Shown here one piece after another: positions 32,213 through 44,300 of a DNA stretch of 64,000 bases. Under the pieces are notes generated by a model. The model saw nothing but the letters and a program-made list of their open reading frames with translations, was not told the origin of the DNA and did not search any database. Within the stretch, counting starts at the first letter, position 1; each line of letters opens with the position of its first letter. This stretch comes from Persicaria tinctoria. Taxonomy: Eukaryota > Streptophyta > Magnoliopsida > Caryophyllales > Polygonaceae. The position numbers and the translations under genes are program-made. The DNA is taken from the NCBI GenBank assembly GCA_037127255.1, contig JBANSL010000010.1, positions 29,034,620 through 29,098,619 of the forward strand, given 5' to 3'.

Positions 32213-35200
32213 ATGTCTTCAGATCCGAAAGGTTTGATTTCCTATTTTCTGATTATTACAGTTTAAATTACAACGCTTATGGTTTAGGGTTTAGGTTTCG
32301 CGAAAATCAAGAAATGCCATATATGAAAACATGTTTGTATGTTTATAATCAAGCAGATATTCATCCGCCTAGAGCTAGCTTTACGAATTTAATGATTTTT
32401 GCATTTGAATATTGGATTAGTTTGATGGATTGATCGTTCGATTTTATTATAAATATTTGTTATAAACTGCTTTTTATTAAGATGACATTACATTCGATAT
32501 TTGTAGAAATTGATCTTCAGTGTTCATTCCATAGGTAAATGCCCGCAAACTATGAGTGATTCTCCTGATCTAGAGAGTCCAAAACGAATTTCCAAGAGAT
32601 AAAAAAGATCTAGAGTTAAACCTCCAGTAGTTGATTTGTCCAGAGATTCACCACCCTTCAAAGGTGAATTTTTTGATTATATCGAGCCTGGCAAAGCACA
32701 CGGAATAGGGGAGGGTTTTTAGTCACTTGAATCCAAGGATTCACAACCACTTATTGGCAAGACCAGGAATAAAGCGGTTCCACCTACGCATGTTGGTAGT
32801 GTCAGCACTGTTGCCTTAGAAGTCATTGAACTTACAGGTTTACATGATAATTCCCCTAATGTGAAGGGAATTCAACCAGTCACCACAACTGTGCATGGCC
32901 ACACATTGGAGCAGATGCAACCCATTGACATACAAACTACCTGAGAAGAGAGAGAACTGATTGTGAAGAAGGAAAGGGACACCAGATTAAAACGTTTCCA
33001 ATCTTTGAAGACACGCTCAAGCCCTTGCCCACTCATGTTAGCACTGGAAAAAATGAATGACAACAAATGGTTAAATTTCATTCACAAGATTGGGTTTGAA
33101 TTTCTTTGAAGAAGGAAAGGGACACCAGACTAAAACGCTTCCTAGTAGAATCTTCCCCATTGACAAGCAGAAGAACTTCATTCATAAGATTGGGTTTGAA
33201 TTTTTATTTGACTTTAAAACTATTTCTCTGCCACTATAACTCTCTCATTGGTTAGTAGACCACTTTGATGCCAACAAATGCTACTTAGTGATGGCTGATG
33301 GAAGAGCACTTGAGATTACAAATATAGATGTGCATGTCACATTGGGCTTGCCAATGGGGAAGATTCTACTAGGAAGAAAAACAGCTAAAGAGAATTTCAG
33401 GCTTATGAGGAACTGGAGAAAGACATTTGAGGTTGAGGATAATATAACCTCCTCTATGGTTATCGATAAATTGATAGCTGATGCTGACTGTGGTGATCAG
33501 TTTCTGGTAAACTTTATTGTTGTAGTCGACTCGTTCTTTATTGATACTCTAGGAAATGGCCATGCAAACCAAAGTTTAGTTAGAGTAGTTCCTGATTTGG
33601 GTGACATGAAAGAGTTGAATTGGTGTGCTTTCCTGTTGGAAAGTTTGCTTGATGCAAAGAAGATGTGAGAAAAGAATAGGGCTGGCCATTTTAGAGGACC
33701 TATATTATTCTTGATTGTAAGTATTTTTTAAAACATTTCCTTTCATGCTTAATCATTTTCTTTTACCAGGTCAGCAGTACCCCATGTCGGGTCATGTGCC
33801 TATTTTTTACTTCATATCTACATTATTTTACCATATCAGCAGTACCCATTCCAACTTTATACTGATATATTTTTATGCCATTTGCAGTTGTTTTATATGG
33901 ATAGGGTGAAACTATTCGCAAGCGCTGCATGTAGAAGAGTACCTTGTTCTTTCCTAGTGTTTGTTGGCATAGATTACAAACTTTTGCGCAGACGGGAAAC
34001 TGATGACATTAATAGTGAAGGCTTTGGATATGGCTTAGTCAAGCCACTCCAAATTGTTCCTTCCCCCAAAGAAATACCTCCTTCACCTTGCCAACACGCC
34101 ACTACACACAATGCAGAAGCCACCGATCACCTTGTTGTTCCAGAAAAACAACCACCCTCAGTTGAGGGTTGTATCGAATTTTTCAGATACTTTAATTTAA
34201 TATTTGTGCAGATTAGCATGTTTTTTTGATATTTTTATTCTTATTTTTCATGGGTTGTTATATTCTAGAATTGGATACACTTGTTTGCTCAAAAAACATC
34301 TGTGCTTGCATCTGCTATCTCTGATTTTGCCGAGTGGTCTACAAATGTTCCCCCTGACCTACAACTTGATAACAAGGTCAAAACACTTCTACATGGGGCC
34401 AACCAGCTTCTAGGGATGGAGGATGTATCCTCTAAGCCTGCTCCAGATGCTGCTGACAGGTCTTATATGGACGACTCTTCAAATACAATTTGGAATAACT
34501 CCTAGCACCCATTCTGGTTAGACCATGCTTTGATAGATTGTCTTACTCAGGTTGAGTTGGCTTATATGAATAAGGAAAAATTGAAATCAAATATCAAAGA
34601 AGATGTAACGTTTTCCTTTGATTTATTTCAAAATGATCATGCTTTTGAGAAAGTTGAAGGCACACGACATGGCACTTAAGTTGCAAACAAGGCTGCTACT
34701 GATGCACAAGAGGCTCTTGCAGACGCACATGGTGATACTCTAATAAAACAGGATGTCCGCAGTAATCCTGGAGACACAGTATGCACTATTGCCAATCCCC
34801 CACCCCTTCAATCTGATACTGATAATCCATCAGGGAACCCTTTGGGGAATAAAAGAAATTGCAAGTCCCCTACTCCATTGCCACCACGAAGGTCACCACG
34901 TGTCAACATTGCTGATGTGAATCCTGCATAACAACTTAATGATCAAAAGAGGGATGTAGCTGCAAAGAGAGCACATAAACTATTTGCATCCTTGCGAACC
35001 TTTATTATTCACGTGTTGTTGATGTTGATGATCTTATCTCTGAAGTAGAGCACAATATTCAAGCCTATCTAGCAATGAAAACATCTCATAGCAAGTAAGT
35101 TTATGTTTATTTTAAATTCATTACTATAAGTTTACTTACAAGTAAAGATTATTTTTAATATAATCCATCTTCATAATGACTCCCATTGTAGTGAAATTTT

Positions 35201-35585
35201 ATTCAAACACAAATGTGTTGAGGTAGTGAGAACTGACATGGGAACACTTAAAGATGATTTCAAACTGTCTAGTGTCATTATTGATGCATGGGCAACAGTC
35301 CTTAACCACAAAGAGCAATATAAAAGTGCTTTATCCCCATCACGGCTTTTTTTTAATATCTCCGAATTTGTAATAGTTTCACTTATTCATCTTACAATAT
35401 GTGTGTCTCATTCTCAGTCAATACTTCCATGGATCTTTTTACTTACTACGTTCTATTATTGATCCAGTTTCACTTGAAGACTGTGTCATCAGCTGCATGT
35501 GATGAACAGTTTGAGAAGTTTAATCTTAATCTATATACTATGTTGTCCTTGGCACCACACATTTGTTTGAGAGATGTAGAAATGG
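32213..35585 (+). pseudogene. MULE-borne ULP1/DUF1985-type gene, broken and truncated
   Basis: This is a multi-exon relic. Exon 1 (ATG at 32213) encodes only MSSDPKG-like sequence. The next exons carry PDLESPKRISKR and an acidic, proline-containing linker with stops. Exon 33288-33716 encodes the best-preserved part (ITNIDVHVTLGLPMGK, LNWCAFLLESLLDAKKM, GHFRGPILFLI), ends at GTAAGT, and resumes at 33888 with LFYMDRVKLF. From memory this NWC..L...L......F.GP.LFL..LYxDR pattern is typical of plant transposon proteins that join DUF1985 to a ULP1 SUMO-protease domain. Exons at 34271-34502 and 35226-35340 (VIIDAWATVLN, a pre-protease signature) and 35475-35585 follow. The His-Asp-Cys protease core is not reached; at least four internal stops occur. 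Confidence 0.55.
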
Positions 35586-35834
35586 TATGTCGACACAGTC
35601 ACCAAAATAAATTTCTAGAAATTTTGAATTTGAGATCAAAGTTAACAAACTCCATCCCTAATTGCTATCTGTTTAATAATATGTTGATAATTCCTTTTGC
35701 TTTTATGTTTCTACCTCATGATATTGTCTTCATTATCTATTGTCAAAACCGACTCACATTTTTGTTGCTTGCGGATTTTATGCTTTTATTGTTTATATTT
35801 GGCTTTAGTTATTTGTGAGAATTGAGATAAATAA
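35586..35834. other. Intron-like tail of the truncated ULP1-type gene
   Basis: It starts with a GTATGT donor site after the last recognisable exon. It is T-rich and leads to the transposon junction. The hydrophobic open frame across 35399-35818 is mostly intron read-through. Confidence 0.4.
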
Positions 35835-36010
35835 AGTGGAAATGGTTGAGACACTTAGTAACCGGATCTACCATGACACTCATGGGTATGATTCGCGTAA
35901 AACGGTGTAAAAAGCTATCCACTAAGGAAAGGAAGCTTGATCATTGAGTAACCGGGTTCATTCATGACACCCATGTTTGCAACTTGCATCAAAAGATGTT
36001 CGAGTGCATT
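35835..36010 (-). mobile_element. Short fragment shared with element C non-coding domain
   Basis: The minus strand matches 58725-58905 of element C (shared GAACATCTTTTGA, GCAAACATGGGTGTCATGAA and CCGGTTACTC.A.GATCAAGCTT). It sits exactly where the minus-strand DUF1985 gene breaks off. Confidence 0.6.
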
Positions 36011-37387
36011 TCTTATGATAAAAAAACCAGATATGGATACTTGCTCAGGCACATCACAAACACGGTCTTCACAAGGGAGGCCAGTAATCACATGCAACTC
36101 CACCAATGAAAAGCGTGCAACAAATCCTTCAATTTAAACCACAGTTCCTCCTCTATTTTGTATGAACTTTCCGCAACATCATTTGATGCATAAATTGAAA
36201 ATTCTTCTCCATGTTGGTCCCCTGATCCAGCACTCTTCGCACACAATTTTTGCACAGAATATCATAATGAGCAGGAGAAAGATGCTTCTTTATAAGATCA
36301 CAAACAACAGGATAGCAATAGATGTTGGATCTACAATGGAACCGCTCAGTAACTGGAATGCAGTACTCCAACCCCTGCTCATTCACAAACAAATATCCGA
36401 CAAACCAACATGCCATTACTATAAAAAAAAACTTGCTCATTAACAAAAGAATTTAAAATGCAAAAAAAAAAAACTCACATCAAATTTACTTTTCTAGGTG
36501 GATAAATCACCAGATGCACCTGCTATTAAGAACAAAAGAAAGAAGAATGTAAAACACCATAACAGAATCCATGCTAAACCAAACAATCATAAACAATAAA
36601 TGTAAAATATCACCAGTACATACTAAAACAACATAAACATCACATGGACACCACAGAATACCTCATCCAAGTACACACATTTTTCAAACTACCATCAACA
36701 GAATACAAACTCCAAGTACACACATTCTTCACAACACAGAATAGCCAATCCAAGTACATACACTTCAATATCAAAAAACACCAGACTAGTGTCATCAATA
36801 CTTATAACTACTATAACCATCAATGCCAGCACTACTTTGTACATTAACCACCTTATGTCACCACAATAACTTCAATACCAGAAAACACCAGAATAGTGTC
36901 ACTACTCCTTATAACAACTAAAACCATAGCATGTTAATTATGTACGCATGAACAAAATAACCACTCAAAGAACACACATTATTTACACTACCAAAAACAA
37001 ACATAAACATATATACAAACACACATTGTCAGCCCCCTGAATATAAACATAACCACACACATCTACCTATATGACCCGTACAAACACTACAAGCAACCGA
37101 AACAGATTTCCCAATACGAATAACACTAAAAAACACATACAAAGTCATGGATCACAAAACGTGAAGCAAAAAAACATTTAAAATTCCCGCATTTACACAT
37201 GAAAACTACAAAAACTACCGACCAGAGTCAAAATCGCAACACATTTATTCATATCAAGCATAGATGATAAAAAATGGAAAGAAGAAATCGACAAAATCTC
37301 TAGAAACCAACATAATCCAAACCCTAGTACGAAACAGTGAGCAAAACCACCAAAATCGATACCTGAAGAACTGCCTGAAGCCGCCAT
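36011..37387 (-). pseudogene. Second DUF1985-type gene, minus strand, truncated
   Basis: Exon 1 starts at the ATG at 37385-37387 (MAASGSSS) and ends at a CAG|GTATCG donor. The intron (about 36450-37365) contains CA-rich repeats (36600-37000). Exon 36153-36440 reads LEYCIPVTERFHCRS, then CDLIKKHLSPAHYDILCKNC and QGTNMEKNFQF. After a further break, RFSLVELHVITGLPCED follows (about 36060-36110); RFSL.EF..ITGL.C is the part of DUF1985 I recognise best. The gene ends abruptly at about 36010 in an element C-like fragment, so no protease part remains. It faces the plus-strand ULP1-type relic across that junction, as if two related transposon genes had been brought tail to tail. Confidence 0.5.
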
Positions 37388-37544
37388 TGAACTAGTTAAC
37401 ACAAAAATCGAACGAAAACTACCTACTTTCGCACAAATTGATGGAAGATGAACGAAGAAGAACGAAGGAAACCAAAGAAAGATCAGAGAGCGCGAAGAGT
37501 AGTTTGGAAGATAATGAACAGACGGGAAAAACGTTAATTTGGGA

Positions 37545-37637
37545 GATATTATATAAATTGGACAGTTTTACAATTTGTTCCAAAAGTGAGATAATTCACC
37601 AATAAAACAAAAAAGCGCCTATTTACCGAGTTTTCTC
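37545..37637 (-). mobile_element. Candidate MULE terminal inverted repeat, one end
   Basis: Read on the minus strand from 37637 it starts GAGAAAACTCGGTAAATAGG, the form usual for Mutator-like termini (GAGAAAA...AAATAGGC), about 250 bp upstream of the minus-strand gene start. The next 9 bp (37638-37646) are AAATATTAA. The partner end was not found, so the left limit of the element is unknown. Confidence 0.45.
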
Positions 37638-38135
37638 AAATATTAAATCTTCTATACCATAAATCCTCCACGATTAGAAAAAATATTTAGATTAATAATT
37701 TTAAAATTATTACAATAATTCTTAACATATCATATAAATTTTGATAAAGACCATAGTTTTTTATTAAAAAATATATCCTTCTAATAAGATGTCAATTAAA
37801 AGGTCCAACCATTAGTACAAGTAGAAAAAGTTTTTATTAATAAGTAATAATAAGTCTAAAATATGCCCCAATGAGATTAAATAACAATAAAATAAATAAT
37901 TAAATATAAAATAAGCCAATTAAACCATTAGTAGGAGGAGAAATATTTAAAAAAGTTATTTTTTTGGATAATGATAAGTCTAGAATTTAGACTGATAAAA
38001 ATAAATAATAATATAAATAAATAAATAATCTATGTAACTTATAAAAGATGATTTTATTTTGCCCAGTATATTAAATGCATTAACAAAATATATCCTTAAT
38101 ATTTTGGAAAACTTTTGAATTAAAAATAATAACAA
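37638..38135. other. AT-rich stretch, no gene seen
   Basis: Very AT-rich sequence with no open frames. Its general make-up resembles 51317-51890 on the far side of the solo LTR, consistent with both being the pre-insertion background. Confidence 0.4.
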
Positions 38136-38439
38136 TATATTGTTGATAGAGGAAATCGAGAATGTAAATTAAATATGAATAAAATAAAGCAAACCGATTG
38201 GATCCCAGCAAATAATTACAAGACCTCCTCCTGATGTAGCAGTGGGAAGCCAGAATCGATCCACGAGGAAGCGTGTCAGCGGATCCTAGGCAGCGGATGA
38301 ATCTCACAGCAGAAGTCGACCACAGTTGCTCGATCTCGACTAGGGTTAGTCGACAGAAGATCGGACAAGTCGAACAGAGCAGCGGCAGTCACTGACCTTT
38401 CTCGATATCGAGAAGATTTACTCGATATCGAGTAACTTT

Positions 38440-41288
38440 TGTAACGTCCGAGATTCTTAAAATATTATTTATATAAATTATAGATTTTATTCTAATTAAA
38501 ATTCGTTCAACATCCAAGACTCCGGAAAATTTTGAAAATTTTCGTATTCGATAAACCGAATTATTTTATTCCTCGAGACCACTCCTAGCATAAATTTGTT
38601 ATTCGAACTTGGAAATATTTTCGGGACTTGTTACCTATCTCGGATTTGAATATTTAATTTAATCGCGTCAAATTAAGATCAGAAAGCGGGTTTCGGGATT
38701 TATTTTCGAGTAGTTAAGATTTGACAAGTGCATTTATTACCCTTTCCCATCAAGCCACCCTCCCGGCTAGTTCTACAGTAACCCCCCCCCCTTATAGCTG
38801 TAAACCCGCCCCTCCCCTTGCCTATAAACCCATCTGTCCATCCCCCTTTCAATCATCCCATCACTGTAACCTTCCTGCACTCCCTCCTCCTTTCACTTCT
38901 GGTCACCCGTCCCTCCTACTCCCCTCTGCGATTCAGCTACTCCACCGCCATCTAACGTCGCGCCTTCAACACCATCGATCCAACGCCACTACATCCCTCG
39001 GTTCATCCTCTCGCCACCATCTCCACACAGCACACCTTGGATCCTCTTCATCGTCGTTGTCATCCTCGCCGCCTCCTCTTTCATCGAAGAGCAATCGCAG
39101 CAGCCCCGGAGCTCTTGGCGTCATCGACGAGCCTCCGAAGATCACCCGTCCGTTTGATCGTGAACCAACCTTCCGGTAAGCCATTCTCCCTCTTTTCCGA
39201 TCCAAACCACTCTCGAGCCCTACCATCTCGCTCACCCATGTCCGACGCAGATCCGATGAGCCATCGCAAGCCACCGACGACGCCCATAACTCCGATCGGG
39301 AGCTCCGAAGTCGCGAAAAATCCATCTCGGTGAGCTCCGAATTTATCCTCGTTTCGATTCTTTTTTTCAGTCTTTTTCGATGCTTATGGGTCGGGAAGAG
39401 AGCGTGAGCTGAGTGCGGGTTGATCGGGCGTGCTCGAGAGCTCCGGCGAGCTCGAGAGATCCGGCGATGCGTGAGTGCGAGTCGAGCTTGAGTGCGAGGA
39501 GCGGGCGATGCGTGAGATGTGAGCGTGAGCCACACTAGGCGTGGGAGGTGCGAGAGTCCGGTCTGGGCGAGTCCGGGTGAGCAAGGTCGAGGCGGAGCTG
39601 AGAGGCGCAGGCCGGCGCCGTCGATCTCCATGGCCGCGCAGGCGGGAGCTCAACTCGGGAGGAAGATGGAGACCCGTGGGCCCGCCTCCTTGTTTACTTT
39701 ATTTCATTTGTTAATATTGAACCGGTTGGGAATTATAGATAAAACGGGTTCGGTTCGGTTTGGGTTAAAAGCGTTGGCTCGGTTCAGATTTATTCGTTAT
39801 TTATTTAATTAATTAACTTATTAATTAATTGTTCAACCGATAACCGATAATTGATTATTTAGAAATTGATTTGTGTGTCGATATTTAAAAAGGGTCGGTT
39901 TTTAAGTATATAAATTGAATTATTTAGTAACGGTTGAAAGCTAATTAAGTCCCTAGAATGATGATTTTTACTAAAGTATGCCGGGATTATTTAATCGTAT
40001 TTTTGGAAGTAGTTTTAAAGATTAAATATTTTATGAATTAGAAATGGCTAATTATAATTTTGAAGTAATTGTTTTGACTAACAACTTGACTAGCGGGTGG
40101 GATTTTATGGATTTAAGTATGATTGAGCCCGTTATGAAAATGACAATGGAATAAGATGATATGAGATGTTGAGATAAAGGATGCTGATGATGCTATGATT
40201 AATGGATTGTTGAGCATGTTATGTAGTGGTAAATGGATCCCGTTGTGTGCAGTTTACTTATGCATATTTATTAATAATTGCTAGGTGATCTGTAACTTGC
40301 TTGCTTATACCTTGCTGCTTTTCGTCTTGCTGATCTGCTACTCCAGGTAAGTTCTTTGAACTTACTCATGATGGGCGCTCTATGCACTGGGTGTTATATA
40401 GTAGGCTAGTGTCCATGCACCATACGACTTAGAATCATGCTTAGGAGCTAAAATGAAAATCATATGATTGCTATATGTCCTTGCAAGAGAACGGCCGTTA
40501 TCTGTGATAGTTCTAGAGTCCTTGCTAGGGTCATAGGGTAGCCCAGCCTCATTGGGTACCCTGAGTCAATCGAGTCTATATGAGCATGATATGATAGCCC
40601 AGCACCATCGGGCAAGCGATGAGATGATATGATATGATGATGCCGTGGTTTGTGCACCACCACGAGGAAATTGATATGCTATAGCACCGAACTGGCCAGT
40701 CTCCGCCCTATTGAAAGGGGGTGGAGGTACGAGAGGGACATGCCACTTGGCATTCTGTGTGGATCCATTTATCGCTTTCTGCATTATATTAAACTGTCAG
40801 TATATATATGTGATTTAATTTACGCATGACATTACGCATTTCATCTTAAGAATAAGATGCTTATTATATGCCTCTCAGAGTGTGTTTACATACGCGCATG
40901 AGTGACCTGATGATTGACCCAGATCCCCCTCATTTTTTTTAGATTCAGGTAACCGTTAGCCGCTATCGTTGCTTAGGTGGATGCTTGGCGGGTTCAGACT
41001 TTTGGCGTTAGATCGAGAGGTTGAGAGACCACCACACTTCCTCTCTTTTATACTCCTTTTCGGATTGTATTTAAACTCAACCTTATTTTTGCTTTCGCTC
41101 GATTTCACGATTAGACTAAGGCAGGTATTTGATCCCCAATGGATCCGCGATCTTTAAGGGTTCGAAATCCCTTCTTTTAGTACAAATATTTTGTTTTAAA
41201 ACTCAACCCGTACCTGGATTGCAAGATCCGAACAAGGGGTTTTATCCCTTGAAACGTAACCCGGAAATCATAATTCTGGGCCGTTACA
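38440..41288 (+). repeat. 5' LTR of the LARD
   Basis: A TATA box lies at 38823-38828 (CCTATAAACC) after a C-rich stretch with a C-run. A GC-rich block (38880-39680) carries overlapping open frames on both strands, the longest 221 codons, none recognised. The 3' end contains TTATCCCTTGAAACG and the terminal CGTTACA, the inverse of the start TGTAACG. Confidence 0.95.
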
Positions 41289-41292
41289 AAGA

Positions 41293-41304
41293 TGGTATCA
41301 GAGC
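41293..41304 (+). promoter_or_regulatory. LARD primer-binding site, initiator tRNA-Met
   Basis: TGGTATCAGAGC lies 4 bp after the 5' LTR, the usual complement of the 3' end of the initiator methionine tRNA in plant retrotransposons. Confidence 0.95.
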
Positions 41305-44300
41305 TTAGGTTGTGCAATTCGGGTACACAAGGGTCGAGTGTGTGTTTTGAAAACCGCCCACGAGTTTCAAGGACTTTTTGAAAAGGATTTAGAGGGGCAA
41401 AATGAATTTAATGTGCTTAACTAAAATTGGACTAAGTAATGAACTCGAGTTGTAATAAAAAAGGAGAATCGACAAAACGGGGACACGATTGGGTAGTAAA
41501 GGCGCTAGACCCCCCCTATTGGGTGTAGTTGGGAACGGTAGGCAAAATACTAGCTTGCTCTTTACAGAGGGTCCGGAAGACTCCAAGGAGATTGCACCAA
41601 GGTGGTTGGAGTGGCGAGTTAGGTAGGATCGCGAGGTTTTTGCCCCTCCGGTCAGTCGCTCCTTGAAGAGCGACATTAGATAGCTTGATGTGCTTTATAT
41701 ATTGAGACTGAGTATGACCTCCCTCGAAGGAGTTCATTATAATTGTCATTGACTAATTCTATGCTGAGTGCTTGATCTGCTAAAGTCTGATTGGTATGCC
41801 TAACAATTAAATGTGTTTCGACTGATCTGTACAAACGGGATAGTGGGAGTACCCTTAATTCTATGTGGTCAACCCAGCTTGTGTGAAATAGCCCCTTCCA
41901 CTATGTTTGTTAACCCTTTGACGGTTCTATCGAGTCTCTCTCCCGGATGTCAGTATCTTTCATCGGAATCGGGTTGGTAAACACATTGCGTCAGAAACTC
42001 ATGTATGTATATGGAGGTTGTCTGAGTGAGTATTGGAAGGTAGTTCTTGATGTCATTTTGAATCAAAAGTAAGGTGTTTCCGGGGTTGTCTTCCTTGATT
42101 CTTATGATGATCAATCGAGGTTTTCTTGCCACAAAGAGTCGTACGTACCAAGGTCCCACGAGATATAGGGGTGATGAGTAAGTTGGGAAAGGTCAATGGT
42201 TGCCCTTAGGGATCTCTGTCCAGTTGTAATGGTGACTCTCTCTGAACTGCATGATATGATTTTGTAACCTCCTGCATGTACCTTGCAAATGCTCAATTGT
42301 AAAATGTTGCTCAGGTTATTATATCTTTGATTAGTTACATTGATCAAGTCTTGTGTTATGCCTCACTCTCTATTGTGATTACGTTGTCATAGCATGCCTA
42401 CTTGACTTATTGTATTAATTGTACTAATGATTGATTGGAAGCATAAACCACATGATATGAACCTACATGATAATTTTATTCTCCTGGGTTAGGTCCATAA
42501 TAGCGTGATAAACTCTTCTTCGTGTGAATGCCTGTAAATGATCTCTTTAGCATACTAGCGGATGACGCCTTGATGCTATTACTCGTTTTATGACAAGAAT
42601 CTACAACATGCCCATCTATTTTGTATTCATCAGATTAGCGATTGTTGGTTGTTTTGCACTTGATATTGTGGTGTGATTAGTTGCGTTGGATGGGGAATAT
42701 GTGGTATAATTGAGTCTTTATGGATGCATGCCTTAATGCTCATGATGGCCATTGTGTGAGTCCAAGTTACACATGTTACGTGTCTATCATCCCAGCATGC
42801 CCTACTCAATATGTTGCATCGTCATACTAGTGCATGAATGTAAATGTCATGTGTTAGGAAGCCGCATGATTAATGTTCTCCCTGTAAATAGGTTAATGAT
42901 AGTGTGATCGTTCAGTTCTGGTATCATGATAGAGTGACTTCCATACTTGATGATTATGTGTTATAACTTGATGTCAACATGCCGTATATGATACGTAATT
43001 TCCAGTACATGTTAAGATGATGATCCTTAATGTAAATTCGTGGTTGTATGACATTTTGTACCCATGCATGCCCTATTGCTTAGGTCCCGCGTTGCACCTT
43101 GCTTCCTGTCCTCATTATATTTCGCATTTGCACGTCTAATTGACCTGTTGTATTGGTCGTACTAAGGACTGATTTGAAGCACGAATCGCATGATAGGAGT
43201 CTGAATATAGTGGTTGTCTTTCCTTAGATTAGGCCCATGATAGTGTGTTACACTTCCCTTGTATGAACGTCGTATGATGATTTCCCCTGCATGATTAGTC
43301 GATGTTACTCGTGGTTAATTTGTTGACTATATTATTAGTTCAATTGTGATCATGCTATTGGACGTGATGTCTTGGTAAATTCATGCCTTATTCAAATGGT
43401 TGTTGAGTTGGAGTACATACCTTGTATGCTAGTCATATTGCCTGTTGCGTAGGCCTGCATTATGCATTGCTATATTCCTCCCATGCTTCTATATAGACGG
43501 ACTATGTTAATATGATTCTTGCAAATCGATGTGTTGGTCATTCAAGCGCATGTATGTATCGAATGTCATGTTGAGCCTTTAGCATCATGTAGGACCATTG
43601 GTTGTGACTTGTGCGAATTTATACCTTGCTTGCATTATTGCTGATTCCCTCTCGAGCTAGGTCTCTCATAGTGTGATCCTTCCCTCTTTCTATCACCTTG
43701 AAATATCTTACTCATGCAAATTAGATTGATGTTGAATTCGATGATCAATTGCTTTATATGATGGTTTATCCTAGCATGCTTACATGTTATCACTCGGTAG
43801 TGTTTCCCCTATTACCTTATGAATTCCTCTAGTGTTGGCATAGATGTATGACTTGGCACCTCGCATGATCACACACCACGTTATATCATTTCGCATATGC
43901 ATGACGCATGAATGTTAGAATGAATTTAGTCGAGTTACCTTGATTGTGGTCATGATTCGATATGTGCTAGTAGTATCCTGTGGGACTTATGATTTCCGAT
44001 ATGACTCGCTAAATGATTACATGTTGTACCTGTCCTATGATGATTCGTTCCTAGCATGATTATAATCTATTGCCCATGATGTCCTTCTTGTTACTTTTAA
44101 TGATGCCTCATGTTTCGTGAACATCCTATTGAACCCCTTTTAATGACTCTTGACTATGCTTGTATCACATTATGTGTCGCTAGTATCATGTAGACCTGTG
44201 CTTTCTAAATGTACCTCGTCGTATGATTACGTGTCATGCTTGACCTATTATATGACCAGTGTGTTTGGATGAGATAGTTAATTACTAGGTTTCTCCTATA

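Noticed and set aside
35399..35818. 139-codon hydrophobic open frame
   Set aside because: It reads through a probable intron of the ULP1-type relic; donor and acceptor sites fall inside it.
37193..37402. 69-codon minus-strand open frame as a gene
   Set aside because: Only its MAASGSSS part is likely exon; the rest follows a CAG|GTATCG donor site and is intronic.
38721..39812. Overlapping open frames of up to 221 codons in the GC-rich part of the LARD LTRs (also 47074-48165)
   Set aside because: They overlap on both strands, have low-complexity Pro/Ser/Arg/Leu composition, lie within LTRs and match no family I know. High GC lowers stop frequency.
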